This document shows positions 25,953-35,485 of a DNA stretch of 64,000 bases, in pieces. Below the pieces are notes generated by a model. It saw nothing but the letters and a program-made list of their open reading frames with translations, did no database searches and was not told where the DNA came from. Position numbers and translations under genes: made by a program. Source of the DNA: Lacibacter cauensis (GTDB taxonomy: Bacteria > Bacteroidota > Bacteroidia > Chitinophagales > Chitinophagaceae); assembly GCF_007830055.1 (NCBI RefSeq), contig NZ_VLLE01000008.1, positions 1 to 64,000 of the forward strand. Reading direction: 5' to 3'. Numbering within the stretch: position 1 is the first letter of the stretch; every line of letters starts with the position of its first letter.

Positions 25953-27047
25953 GTGAAATATTTTGAATTCGGTAATTTCAAGGAAAGGAACAGGCTTAAA
26001 AACCACTTTTTTTCAATTACCTACTTTCAAAATCAGGTTAAGCGTTGTATTTTTAAAAGACAAGAAAACACTTTTGTGAAAAACAACCAAACTTTCGAGG
26101 ATTTAGCTTCTTTGAACGGTATACCTGGAATTCCCAGAGGTTACTCCGGGCCAGTATTAACTGGTGCAGATCATTACCGGTTAAGCACAGGTCAGCTTGA
26201 AATTTTTGTTCAGGAACTAATCAGAGATTATTATTCTATCCGTCTTGTAATTGGGAATGTATTTGCGAAATTTAAAGCCAGCAATTGGTTACAAAAAGAA
26301 GGACTCTACGTTAATTTCATGCTGCAGAACGGTGTAAGGAAAAACATCGACAGTATCGGCAAACTACATATTCGTCCAGGATATCATTCAGCCTACTACA
26401 CGAAACCAACAAACTGCAGCATAACATTCGACAGTACTGATGAATTGAAATTTCTGGGAATTTATTATTCGCCGGAACTTCTTGAAGAACTTGTTCCTTA
26501 TTTCCCTGATTTTAAGAAAGTCATAAAAAATAACACTGCAACATTTCAGATTAATCCGTCAATCTGGACAATTCCTTCGCTTAAAAAAGCAACAAACGAG
26601 TTGATTGAATGCCCTTATAGCGAGCAATCAAAACATTACTATTTTGATTTAAAAGTCAGAGAAGTCCTTTATCAATTACTTGAACTAACTTATCGTAAAA
26701 CAAACAAACAGTATAATTATACATCCTTCGAAGTTGGCAAAATTCATACAGTAAAATCTATTCTTGAAAACTCAATCGATCAAAAACCACCAACAATTAA
26801 ATCGCTTGCGAAAAAAGTTGCAATAAATGAATTCAAGCTAAAAACAGGTTTTCGCCAGCTTTTCCACAGCAGTCTTTTTGAATTTATCACCGATCAAAAA
26901 ATGCATTTTGCTCATCATCTTCTTTTAAACAGCGATAAACCAATTAAAGAAATTGCAGCACTTGTTGGCTACCCTTTAACAACAAACTTCATCACCGCCT
27001 TCCGAAAAAAATTTGGTTATACACCGGGATCATTGCGCAGATCTTAA
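25953..27047 (+). CDS. AraC-family transcriptional regulator
   Basis: 364 residues from the GTG at 25953. A GTG at 26076 (VKNNQTFEDLASLNG) would fit the usual family start better, so the start is uncertain. The N-terminal domain has GIPGIPRGYSGPVLTGADHYRLSTGQLEIFVQEL, a hallmark of a Bacteroidota AraC group. The C-terminal double HTH (about 270-364) includes KKVAINEFKLKTGFRQLFHSSLFEFITDQKM and PIKEIAALVGYPLTTNFITAFRKKFGYTPGSLRRS, the typical AraC signature. It is likely to activate the next two genes on the same strand (27145, 27646). The same 11-bp TCAAATTTTGA lies upstream of it and upstream of those genes. Confidence 0.93.
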   Translation: MKYFEFGNFKERNRLKNHFFSITYFQNQVKRCIFKRQENTFVKNNQTFEDLASLNGIPGIPRGYSGPVLTGADHYRLSTGQLEIFVQELIRDYYSIRLVIGNVFAKFKASNWLQKEGLYVNFMLQNGVRKNIDSIGKLHIRPGYHSAYYTKPTNCSITFDSTDELKFLGIYYSPELLEELVPYFPDFKKVIKNNTATFQINPSIWTIPSLKKATNELIECPYSEQSKHYYFDLKVREVLYQLLELTYRKTNKQYNYTSFEVGKIHTVKSILENSIDQKPPTIKSLAKKVAINEFKLKTGFRQLFHSSLFEFITDQKMHFAHHLLLNSDKPIKEIAALVGYPLTTNFITAFRKKFGYTPGSLRRS

Positions 27048-27144
27048 TCCTGTTCACAATACTTTTATACAACGCTGCAAATCTATTTGACCAAAAAATC
27101 AAAAATCAAATTTTGATCTTTACAGTACAGTGAAAAACAGCAGT

Positions 27145-27606
27145 ATGAAAAAAAGCACCGGCAGAACACTATACGTTGAATTCGTTATCGCCCTGTTTAT
27201 TTTTCTTTTTGTCTATACAGGAATCAATAAACTATATACAATTCAAGAATTCCGGGCAGTACTGTCAAAATCACCTCTTTTATCATTTACTGCGTCTTAT
27301 CTATCCTTGATTTTACCGGTTTTTGAATTGCTTGTTTCGTTACTGTTATTGTTGCCACATACTAGGACTTTGGGCTTATTCCTGTCAACCATGTTAATGG
27401 CATTGTTTACAGCATATATTGGATATATGATTTTGTTTACGCCAAAACTTCCCTGTTCCTGTGGAGGAATACTCAAAGATTTGAATTGGTCACAACATCT
27501 GCTATTAAATTTTGCTTTGCTACTGATGAGTATACCTGCATGGTTGCTTTCAAAAAAGGATAAACGTTTTATTGCAATAAACAGGAACAGCCGAATACCT
27601 GTATAA
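27145..27606 (+). CDS. MauE/DoxX-like four-helix membrane protein
   Basis: 153 residues from the ATG at 27145; a GTG at 27130 would add five residues. Four membrane helices (about 10-30, 47-70, 77-98 and 112-130) with VYTGINKLYTIQEFRAVLSKSPL and the loop LPCSCGGILKDLNWSQHLLLNF. The CSCGG...W..H..LN loop is the Bacteroidota MauE/DoxX-family signature. The paired Cys suggest thiol-redox transfer across the inner membrane. In Chitinophagaceae this gene commonly stands between an AraC gene and a short DUF6520-type gene, next to TlpA, exactly as here. Confidence 0.9.
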   Translation: MKKSTGRTLYVEFVIALFIFLFVYTGINKLYTIQEFRAVLSKSPLLSFTASYLSLILPVFELLVSLLLLLPHTRTLGLFLSTMLMALFTAYIGYMILFTPKLPCSCGGILKDLNWSQHLLLNFALLLMSIPAWLLSKKDKRFIAINRNSRIPV

Positions 27607-27645
27607 AAAAGTAGGCAGCAATTTCTCAACAAAAACAGAAAACAA

Positions 27646-27936
27646 ATGAAAAAGTATCTCTTAGGAATCATTGCTGTTATAGCAGCAATCACCTTCAGTT
27701 CATTTACAAAAGAAGAGAAAAAGCCGGCTGATGACATCTATTATTTTTATATGGTAGATGAAAACGGCGTTATTCCGGCAGGTGCATCTGTACAATTTGG
27801 TGGACAGGTAACACTTGGTTATGCCAATGCAAATGATGGCTGTACCGGATCTACCAATCATTGTTTACGTGGCTTTATTACACAGCCATCATTGCCAACT
27901 GCACAAAGTGGCGATGTTCAAACCCTTAAAAACTAA
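27646..27936 (+). CDS. DUF6520-like small exported protein
   Basis: 96 residues with a signal peptide (MKKYLLGIIAVIAAITFSSFT). The mature part is short and polar and ends with two Cys eight residues apart (DGCTGSTNHCLRGF). This N-terminus and the Cys spacing fit the DUF6520 family, which accompanies MauE-like proteins. It is probably a small periplasmic or exported peptide; the function is unknown. A strong hairpin terminator follows at 27945-27976. Confidence 0.75.
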   Translation: MKKYLLGIIAVIAAITFSSFTKEEKKPADDIYYFYMVDENGVIPAGASVQFGGQVTLGYANANDGCTGSTNHCLRGFITQPSLPTAQSGDVQTLKN

Positions 27937-27944
27937 TGTAAAGC

Positions 27945-27976
27945 AACAGGCAACCATTTCAGTATGGTTGCCTGTT
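27945..27976 (+). terminator. Hairpin terminator after the DUF6520-like gene
   Basis: AACAGGCAACCAT (27945-27957) pairs perfectly with ATGGTTGCCTGTT (27964-27976) around a 6-nt loop, followed by TAATTATTT. It lies between convergent genes ending at 27936 and 27980 and could serve both strands. Confidence 0.85.
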
Positions 27977-27979
27977 TAA

Positions 27980-29221
27980 TTATTTATCACTCACAATTAG
28001 TACAGGAATAATTCTTCTTTCTTTTGCTAAATAAAAACCTGCAGCATAAATATCCTGTTGCAGATTTGGAATATTTAATGGAAATAATGATTTGTAGCGA
28101 ATGTTGCAGGATACACTTTCTAGTGGTACGGCTTCAACAAAAAACGGATAAGATTTTTCAATACGAACGCTAAGTTCACGGACAAATTGATCAAACGTTA
28201 TTTGCCGAAAGCTTATAATTGAATCTGAAGCCATATTACTTATCTCCTGCCGTTTGAAATCAGATGGATTTCGTCTGCGTAAAACAAGGCTCTCAGTTAG
28301 TTTGAATTGTACTTCTGCCTTCAAATTAAAGTACCTGCCAAGATCCTCCTGCATTATTCGATAGGCATGTTCGCTTTTGGCAACAGGCAACATTAGTTCA
28401 TAACTGTACGCATAACTTTGCAGCCACTGATCCAGTGAGTCTTTATTTGAAGGGTACTCATATTTAAACAGTTCACGTACGTTTAATAAAAAATTGTAGT
28501 GATAGTTAAACCTATATTTTCCATTTTCATTATATGCTTTTCGATATAAATTTGCAATCGAATAACAGTTACTTGCAATGGAAACAGCTTTGCCCATTTT
28601 TACTTTCACAGCCTCCGTACTTCCTATATTTATCGAATCTGAACAACGTGCAATCGACGAAAAATAATCATGCTTACTGTAATCAACCGAAGATGCAAAC
28701 CGTATAAGCGTCGGATCACGAAAACCAAGTATACGACCTGCTATAAACTCCTGCACTGTTTCTTTCGTTACTGCATGTACGCCAGAATAACTTTTCACTA
28801 TCCCATTTTGAACCCAAACTGTGTAAGGATATCCATCTACCGGAAACAAATCCGAAAGTTTCTTTGCATCGGTAATCATCGGAACTCCGGGCTTATAAAG
28901 TAATGGTCGTTTGTTAAAAAAGTCCTGTGTAAATACTTTGCTCTCATTATTCACAAGCAATATTTCAATTCGATCACCGAAATATTTTTTTAACGAGTCT
29001 AGTTTTGGAAATGCTTTAAAACAGGCTACGCATCTTGTATTCCAAAAATCGATGATCAAGAGCTTTTCTTTAAAATCAGTCAGTCTTAATGAATCAACCT
29101 GATAATTCAGTACATTCCTAAAAACAAGATCAGGCAATCGATCTCCGGGATGCAATTGTTGTGTATTTGCCCGGGTTATACCAATAGCAACCCAGAGCAT
29201 TAGTATGACTAAACGCTTCAT
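27980..29221 (-). CDS. TlpA-family thiol-disulfide oxidoreductase
   Basis: 413 residues with a signal peptide (about 1-20). Residues 23-165 are a TlpA/AhpC-type thioredoxin: HPGDRLPDLVFRNVLNYQVDSLRLTDFK, DFWNTRCVACFKAFP (CxxC Cys64/Cys67) and DLFPVDGYPYTVWVQNGIVK with the cis-Pro. The C-terminal 240 residues are a longer helical/beta extension of a kind common in Sus-linked TlpA proteins. It acts in the periplasm, reducing or shuffling disulfides. It lies 36 bp downstream of the SusD gene on the same strand, so it belongs to the SusC-SusD unit and probably matures its proteins. Confidence 0.9.
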   Translation of the reverse strand: MKRLVILMLWVAIGITRANTQQLHPGDRLPDLVFRNVLNYQVDSLRLTDFKEKLLIIDFWNTRCVACFKAFPKLDSLKKYFGDRIEILLVNNESKVFTQDFFNKRPLLYKPGVPMITDAKKLSDLFPVDGYPYTVWVQNGIVKSYSGVHAVTKETVQEFIAGRILGFRDPTLIRFASSVDYSKHDYFSSIARCSDSINIGSTEAVKVKMGKAVSIASNCYSIANLYRKAYNENGKYRFNYHYNFLLNVRELFKYEYPSNKDSLDQWLQSYAYSYELMLPVAKSEHAYRIMQEDLGRYFNLKAEVQFKLTESLVLRRRNPSDFKRQEISNMASDSIISFRQITFDQFVRELSVRIEKSYPFFVEAVPLESVSCNIRYKSLFPLNIPNLQQDIYAAGFYLAKERRIIPVLIVSDK

Positions 29222-29257
29222 GTAATTTCAGCAGTTTTATGTAAGGATTATTTTAAA

Positions 29258-30658
29258 CTAATACCCGGCATTTTGGGTTAAGGATGAATTCAGCATTATC
29301 TGGTCAAATGGAATTGGGAAAAGTGTATCTGTGGCTTGCCAGTTTGTTGTTTTGATACCTGATAATACATGATTTGCTCTGTCGGTTCTTTTTAGATCCA
29401 GCCAGCGGTGGCCCCATTCTGCAAACAGTTCCAACTGTCGCTCCTTTTCAACTGCAAGCAGCAATTCATTTTTACTGGTTGCCATTGTAACGGGCAAACC
29501 TGCTCGTTGTCGGATAACATTAATATCTGCCTGACAAGCTGCATTGTTTCCCAAGTTTACGTTTGCTTCTGCACGTATCAAATACTGTTCTGCGAGGCGA
29601 AAAACAACATAATACTCTGTTGGAGCCGGAGGTGTACTGGAAAAATCAGCACCTTTTTTATACTTCAATGGGTAGTAAACCGGCAACCCATTAATTGTTG
29701 TAGATGCCAGCCACTTGCTTTTTCGTAAATCATTCATTTCAAAGGAACGAAACAAGGTATCTGTTAGAATAAACGGGGGCTTCAGGAATGAAAATGCCGG
29801 AATAAACAACTGGCCCTCTGAGGTATTACTTCTGTCCTGTATTAACGACCAGATGGTTTCAGTTGAACCAGAAAGAAAACAATTGTTGAGTTCAGCAGGC
29901 AGTACATAAACTCCCGAATTGATGATTTCTGATGCCTGCTTTTCGGCGTTTATCCAGTCTTTCTGATACAGATATACTCTGGCCAATAATGCAGCGGCAG
30001 TAAATTTATTGGGTCTTACCCTTCCGGCACTGGGGTAAGTAGTTACCAATAAACTTTTTGCCCTCAGCAAATCTGTTGTTAGCTGCACATAGATATCTGA
30101 AATCCTGGTACGGGAGATTGATTGATTTAAGCGGTAATCAGTGGTAAGCACTAACGGAACATCGCCAAACAGTTGAATAAGATAAAAGTAATTAAGTGAC
30201 CGGACTACCAATGCTTCCCCCTGTAATTGCTTTTTTAAAGATTGTGTGATACCTGCATTTTCCAACCCTTCAAGAACTGCATTTGCATGGTAGATGTTTT
30301 TGTAAGCCATTTGCCATAAGGAGCCGGAAACACTTCCATTTCGAACCTGAATGGCATTGTTACGAAATTCATCATCAGCATCGGGGCTTGTAGTATTCAT
30401 TAACTCATCAGCCGATAAACCGCAAAAACGGGTAATACCGCCATTTGTAATGATTGAACCCGTCAATAACATTTGCCTGTACATGCCCGATACGGCAGCA
30501 ACAGCAGACTGATCATTCTGAAAAATCTGTTTTGTCTCCAACTGTGTAACAGGTGGTTCTACTTCTATCAGCTTTTTACAGGAAAACAAACAAATAAGCT
30601 GCAGCATAATTATGAAGCGAACGGAAAATATATGTTTAGTGATTTGCTTTGTACACAT
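29258..30658 (-). CDS. SusD/RagB-family outer membrane lipoprotein
   Basis: 466 residues from the Met at 30658. The frame continues to 30697 but would overlap the SusC gene. Its signal peptide ends CLFSCKKLIEVEPP with a lipidated Cys, the standard SusD start. The middle has AVLEGLENAGITQSLKKQLQGEALVVRSLNYFYLIQLFGDVPLVL (TPR-like helices and FGDVPL), and the end has LLAVEKERQLELFAEWGHRWLDLKRTDRANHVL, all SusD/RagB hallmarks. It forms the lid of the SusC channel and binds the imported glycan or oligopeptide. It follows SusC by 10 bp. Confidence 0.95.
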   Translation of the reverse strand: MCTKQITKHIFSVRFIIMLQLICLFSCKKLIEVEPPVTQLETKQIFQNDQSAVAAVSGMYRQMLLTGSIITNGGITRFCGLSADELMNTTSPDADDEFRNNAIQVRNGSVSGSLWQMAYKNIYHANAVLEGLENAGITQSLKKQLQGEALVVRSLNYFYLIQLFGDVPLVLTTDYRLNQSISRTRISDIYVQLTTDLLRAKSLLVTTYPSAGRVRPNKFTAAALLARVYLYQKDWINAEKQASEIINSGVYVLPAELNNCFLSGSTETIWSLIQDRSNTSEGQLFIPAFSFLKPPFILTDTLFRSFEMNDLRKSKWLASTTINGLPVYYPLKYKKGADFSSTPPAPTEYYVVFRLAEQYLIRAEANVNLGNNAACQADINVIRQRAGLPVTMATSKNELLLAVEKERQLELFAEWGHRWLDLKRTDRANHVLSGIKTTNWQATDTLFPIPFDQIMLNSSLTQNAGY

Positions 30659-30668
30659 CGGATAAAAT

Positions 30669-33600
30669 TTAGAATGTGAAATGAATACCCGCAACAATTG
30701 TCTTCAACGGCGGAAGTACCGATATATCCTGCGTTTCAGGATCAGAGCCTTTATACTTTGTAATCAGAAACAAATTCTGGGCGTTTATGTAAATACGGCT
30801 GGTTTCAATGTGCAGCTTGCGCAGTAACACAACTGAAAACGAATAAGACAAGGCTACATTTTTCAGCCGAACAAAAGAGGCATCACTGAAAATCCCGTCA
30901 GAATTTGCTAAATAATTGGCACCCGTTGCTGTAGCACCAACGGAAAAACGGCTTGTAAATTTTTGCACCAATGCGTGATCACCTTGCTTCTGCCAACGGT
31001 CAAGAATGATTGCCGGTTGATTCAACGCAATGCCGGGTGGATTTCTGTCGATATAAGCAAGAAAGTTTCTTCCTGTTTGTTTACGGTATTCAAAAAAGAA
31101 TGAAAAACTGAATTGTTTATAGTCAAAAGTATTTTGAAGGCCGCCATAAAATACAGGGTCAGTTGTACCCAAAAACTGATAGTCCGCAGGGAAACGAATC
31201 AACCCATCCCGGTTAAAGTCTTCAACCATGTAATTCCCTATTTGTGGGTCAATACCTAAAAATTTTGCTTTATAAATACTGTTCAGCGAAAGGCCTTCTT
31301 TAAACTGTGTTCGGTAACTGGAACTGCTCAAACCGGGAAAAGAAAGCAGTTCATTTTTGGGCAAGCTCATGTTAAAGGAGCTGGTCCAAGTAAAACTTTT
31401 TGCAGTAATGTTCCTGCTGGTAAGCACAAGCTCAATACCACTGTTCTGTACTAATGCAGGCAGGTTTCTGATAACAGCGGTAAATCCGGTCTGGTCGGGC
31501 AATTGGTAATTGATCAATTGGTTACTGGATCGGTTGCGATATGCAGCTATTGAAAACAGGATTCGTTCTTTCCACAAACCCAACTCGAGTGCAGCTTCCA
31601 GTTTGTTTGTTTTTTCCCATTCGTAATCAGGATTAAATAAACTTCCCGGTTGTAAGCCCGGAACACCCTGGTATGGAATGGTTGTTGAGTTCCACAAGTC
31701 AAGGTACTTGTAATTACCAATCTGATCATTACCTGTAATACCTGCGCTGGCTCTAAGTTTTCCGAAACTTATAAACTGAATTTTTTCCTTGAAAAACGAT
31801 TCGTTTGAAAATATCCACGCTGCGCCAATTGCTCCAAAATTGGCAAACCTGTTGTCTGTTCCAAACCTGCTTGATCCATCCCTTCTTGCAGAAAAATTAA
31901 CGATGTATCTGCTCAACAAATTGTAATTGAGCCTGCCAAAGAATGCAGTATATCTGTATTGTGAAAAATTATTGGTGCCTGTTAGTATGCCCGCTGCGCC
32001 CATCGAGTTCAATAATAAATCGCTGGTATAATTCTGCGCATTAACAAAAGAACTTTTTGTTGTACGATCCTGTAATGTTGCACCCAATAACAGATTGAGT
32101 TTTCCTTTACCCAATACACTTGCATACTCCAGTTGCGGATCAATATTCCAGCTTTGCGAATTACCGTAACCAAATTTTGATGAAGCAAGCTGGCTTGTGG
32201 ATGGATCGAGGGAAGCCCTTGGCGTCGTTGCTACTTCATCTGTTGTAAACGTATTAAATCCTGCATTTAACCTGATCGTGAGTTGTTGCGATAAACGATA
32301 AATGAGTTGCAGGCTTGCGAGTGCATTGTCATTTTTTGTAAGATAGCTTTTTAACAACTCTGCTGAAGGAATACCCGGCAAACCAAGATTGATATAATTG
32401 AAAGGAATACCTTTTTGTAACCAAGCGGGCTTCCCCAACGAATCATACAAAGTAAAATTAGGTGGCAGGTTAATAAATTGTGTAAGGTCTTTTTGTATTA
32501 ATTGATTTTTTTCGCCGGAGTAAAACCCTGAAAAATTAGTTTCAAATTTTTTATCTGCTGATTTATGATTGATGTTAAAATGCACCGAAGCACGTTGATC
32601 TGTTAATGCTTTGGAAAACACATTCGTCTCTTTATGATATGCACCTCCGATTGAGAAAAAGGTATTTCCCGAACCTCCCGAGAAACTCACTTCTGCATTG
32701 GTTGCTTGTGCGGTATTCCCAATCAGTAATTTTTTAAAATCCGTATAAATTGTTGTATCAAGTAGTAACAGGTCGGGGGCATACCCATTTGCAAACGGAA
32801 CTGTTACCTGTGGCGTATACCCGTCATTTGCAAAAGCTTCCCTGCGCATTTGTAAATACTCGGTTGTGTTAAGCATACGCATCGTACGTGCAACTTTGCT
32901 CCAACCGGTATTAACATTTACACTCAATTGTGATTTACCCGATTTTCCTTTTTTTGTTGTAATCAATATCACACCATTCGCACCACGGCTTCCGTAAATG
33001 GCCGTTGCATCCGCATCCTTCAACACTTCTATACTTTCAATGTCCAGCGGATTGATAGTATTAAATGGGCTGATACCGCCAACATTGGTTGAAAACGGTT
33101 TATTCGCTGCTGATACAAGTTGATTCGAGGAAAGATTACCCGGCTCAAAGGGCACACCATCAATAATAAATAAGGGATCGTTTCTTGAAAGTGCTGCATC
33201 CAATGCACTTCTTCCTCTGATCTCCACATTAAATGCCGATCCCGGTACACCACTGGTTTGTGTTACAACCAAACCCGGCACACGGCCGGCCAGTGCAGCC
33301 AGCGGATTGGCTACAGGTTGTTTGGCAATCTCCTCCCCTTTAACTTTTGAAATACTGCCGGTATTGTAACGTTGCGTTGTAGAGCCATAGGCAATAACAA
33401 TGGTTTCATCCAATACAGCTACAGCAACAGAAAGCTTTACCACATAGTATAATCCTTTACCTACAGGTACTTCTTTTTTAACATAGCCTATACTCGTAAA
33501 AACAAGCAGGTCATTTTCATATACACCGCTTAACGAAAACTCCCCTTTATCATTGGTTGAAGTAGCAACACCTGCTTTTTTTGCCAACACGGTTGCACCA

Positions 33601-34025
33601 GCTAAAGCTTCACCTGTTTCGCTCATTACTTTACCGCTAACTGTAAGCACGGTGTTGGTTGGCAATGGAGAAGATGTAACAACAGCAGGCTTGGTTTGTA
33701 CAACAATATAATTATCGACTATGGTAAATGTAAGCGGTTGTTTTTCGAAGCATTTGCGCAGTACCTGCTCCAGTTGTTCGTTCTTAACCGCAAGTGTAAC
33801 AGGGTTTGTAATTGTTAATTGACTACGCTGATAAATAAACGAGTAGCCTGTTTGGCGTGTAATTTCTTTAAACACCTTTTCAATAGGAGCATTGGTAAAC
33901 GAAGCTGATACAGTTTGAGCAAAACTGCCGGCCGAGGCCTGTATGCAGGCCGCTATCGTCAGCACGCATAGGAGTTTCATGGTTAGAAATTTTTTACAGC
34001 AGTATCCTGCAATAGTTAATTGCAT
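30669..34025 (-). CDS. SusC/RagA-family TonB-linked outer membrane transporter with STN domain
   Basis: 1118 residues from Met at 34025 (MQLTIAGYCCKKF...), the usual start form in this family; the frame extends 15 codons further. After the signal peptide comes an STN (secretin/TonB short N-terminal) domain (SFTNAPIEKVFKEITRQTGYSF), then a carboxypeptidase-regulatory-like domain (VSGKVMSETGEALAGATVL...). The plug has NPLAALAGRVPGLVVTQTSGVPGSAFNVEIRGRSAL, then SIEVLKDADATAIYGSRGANGVILITTKKG. The barrel ends IHFTF. The STN domain shows that it signals to the FecR/sigma pair next door. It imports a glycan or peptide together with SusD. Confidence 0.96.
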   Translation of the reverse strand: MQLTIAGYCCKKFLTMKLLCVLTIAACIQASAGSFAQTVSASFTNAPIEKVFKEITRQTGYSFIYQRSQLTITNPVTLAVKNEQLEQVLRKCFEKQPLTFTIVDNYIVVQTKPAVVTSSPLPTNTVLTVSGKVMSETGEALAGATVLAKKAGVATSTNDKGEFSLSGVYENDLLVFTSIGYVKKEVPVGKGLYYVVKLSVAVAVLDETIVIAYGSTTQRYNTGSISKVKGEEIAKQPVANPLAALAGRVPGLVVTQTSGVPGSAFNVEIRGRSALDAALSRNDPLFIIDGVPFEPGNLSSNQLVSAANKPFSTNVGGISPFNTINPLDIESIEVLKDADATAIYGSRGANGVILITTKKGKSGKSQLSVNVNTGWSKVARTMRMLNTTEYLQMRREAFANDGYTPQVTVPFANGYAPDLLLLDTTIYTDFKKLLIGNTAQATNAEVSFSGGSGNTFFSIGGAYHKETNVFSKALTDQRASVHFNINHKSADKKFETNFSGFYSGEKNQLIQKDLTQFINLPPNFTLYDSLGKPAWLQKGIPFNYINLGLPGIPSAELLKSYLTKNDNALASLQLIYRLSQQLTIRLNAGFNTFTTDEVATTPRASLDPSTSQLASSKFGYGNSQSWNIDPQLEYASVLGKGKLNLLLGATLQDRTTKSSFVNAQNYTSDLLLNSMGAAGILTGTNNFSQYRYTAFFGRLNYNLLSRYIVNFSARRDGSSRFGTDNRFANFGAIGAAWIFSNESFFKEKIQFISFGKLRASAGITGNDQIGNYKYLDLWNSTTIPYQGVPGLQPGSLFNPDYEWEKTNKLEAALELGLWKERILFSIAAYRNRSSNQLINYQLPDQTGFTAVIRNLPALVQNSGIELVLTSRNITAKSFTWTSSFNMSLPKNELLSFPGLSSSSYRTQFKEGLSLNSIYKAKFLGIDPQIGNYMVEDFNRDGLIRFPADYQFLGTTDPVFYGGLQNTFDYKQFSFSFFFEYRKQTGRNFLAYIDRNPPGIALNQPAIILDRWQKQGDHALVQKFTSRFSVGATATGANYLANSDGIFSDASFVRLKNVALSYSFSVVLLRKLHIETSRIYINAQNLFLITKYKGSDPETQDISVLPPLKTIVAGIHFTF

Positions 34026-34159
34026 AGTTTTGTAATGTTTGGGTTTCTGAAATTCGGTTGACAGCCTCAATTGATAACAGGGTTAACCCAAACTTCCGCC
34101 GGAGGTGCTCGTAACACTTCCGGTTTTTTGTTTGCATTAACCGTTTGCTTTGTTAATCG

Positions 34160-35359
34160 TCAGGGTAATACATAAATGATTTTATTTTCAATTTTAAAAT
34201 GAACGTATCCGTTTAACTCCAGCAGGCCAAGCAACTTTGGTAACGGCTCGCTGCGTAATATTTCTGCATTCAGTAATTGTTTTGTTTTTGCCCGGTACAC
34301 CACTTTGGCACCATACCATCGTTCAACCTGCGTCATGATCGTTTCAATAGATGCATCATGAAATACAAACAAACCATTTTTCCATCCTGTTATTGCTTCA
34401 ATATCTACACCTGTATATTTTACTAATCCGTTGGCAGAAACTGCAGTTTGTGTACCGGGCTCCATGTTTTGCGTTTGTCCTTTATGCGCAACTGCAACAC
34501 GTCCTTCTACCAACGTCACTTCATTTTGAGTAGCGGTACTGTAACACATTACATTAAACTGTGTACCTGTAACCGTAACAACCGAACTATCGGGCAACAC
34601 AACCCGAAACGGCTGCTGTTCATTTTTTGCAATTTCAAAATACGCTTCACCATTCACTTCTACCCTGCGCTCCTTACCGTTAAATGCAGCAGGATATTTC
34701 AGCGTAGTAGAAGCATTGAGCCAAACCTTACTGCCATCGGCCAGTACTACTTTGTATTGACCACCCACCGGTGTGGAGAGTGCATGAAGGGCTGAAACGG
34801 GGCCGTTGTTTTTAGCTTCATACACTAACTCTCCATCAGCCGGCTTGTTGGCATGAGAAACGAGGTTACTGTCAATAACACCATTCTTTGCTGTCGACAA
34901 ATCCACAACCGAACCATCTGCAAGCGTTAACGTTGCTTTGTTACTACCCGGTACTAATTGCAGGGAGTCCGCATTCATCACAGTGGTTTGCTCCGGTTTA
35001 CTTTTAACTAATAGTAAGAACAAGACTGCTCCACTGATGATGATTACAATGGCAGCTGCCATTGACCATACTGTTCGTTTTTGTTTTTTTCTGTATTCGT
35101 TTTCTGCCTGCGCAAGTTTGTTATTAACTTCCTGCCAGTGTTGATCTACCAACACCAGATCCATCTTGGCAAGATTTGCTTTGATGTTTTCTTCATCCGT
35201 CAGCTCTTCAAACAACTGCATGTTATGATCACTTTCATTTACCCAATCGTCCAGTTCCGTATGTTCCGTTTTGGTTAGCGTATTGCGTATATAACCGGCT
35301 ATAAGGTATGCTATGCGATAGGCAGGTTGGTCCCTGTCGCTGTAAGAGGTTGCTTTCAT
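34160..35359 (-). CDS. FecR-family anti-sigma factor (DUF4974)
   Basis: 399 residues. An N-terminal cytosolic anti-sigma part (AYRIAYLIAGYIRNTLTKTEHTELDDWVNESDHN), one transmembrane helix (AAAIVIIISGAVLFLLLV, about 101-118) and a periplasmic FecR domain (LSTPVGGQYKVVLADGSKVWLNASTTLKYPAAF ... EVNGEAYFEIAKNE). A C-terminal DUF4974 domain (FHDASIETIMTQVERWYGAKVVYRA) follows. It holds the ECF sigma factor inactive until the SusC STN domain signals substrate. It lies 134 bp upstream of SusC on the same strand. Normally it follows the sigma gene directly, but here a plus-strand nuclease gene (35486-36571) separates the two. Confidence 0.94.
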   Translation of the reverse strand: MKATSYSDRDQPAYRIAYLIAGYIRNTLTKTEHTELDDWVNESDHNMQLFEELTDEENIKANLAKMDLVLVDQHWQEVNNKLAQAENEYRKKQKRTVWSMAAAIVIIISGAVLFLLLVKSKPEQTTVMNADSLQLVPGSNKATLTLADGSVVDLSTAKNGVIDSNLVSHANKPADGELVYEAKNNGPVSALHALSTPVGGQYKVVLADGSKVWLNASTTLKYPAAFNGKERRVEVNGEAYFEIAKNEQQPFRVVLPDSSVVTVTGTQFNVMCYSTATQNEVTLVEGRVAVAHKGQTQNMEPGTQTAVSANGLVKYTGVDIEAITGWKNGLFVFHDASIETIMTQVERWYGAKVVYRAKTKQLLNAEILRSEPLPKLLGLLELNGYVHFKIENKIIYVLP

Positions 35360-35485
35360 GCTATTAAGTTACTCAGTCTTTTTCTAACAACGAAGAATGC
35401 GGGGTTTTGGACTACAACTTCAAAAAGAATAATACAGCAGCCTGAACATATTATGCATATTTTACTGAAACAGTATATTTGTTGA

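Noticed and set aside
27297-27737. 146-codon minus-strand frame opposite the MauE-like gene
   Set aside because: It overlaps the well-supported MauE-like gene and the start of the DUF6520-like gene and is a shadow of those.
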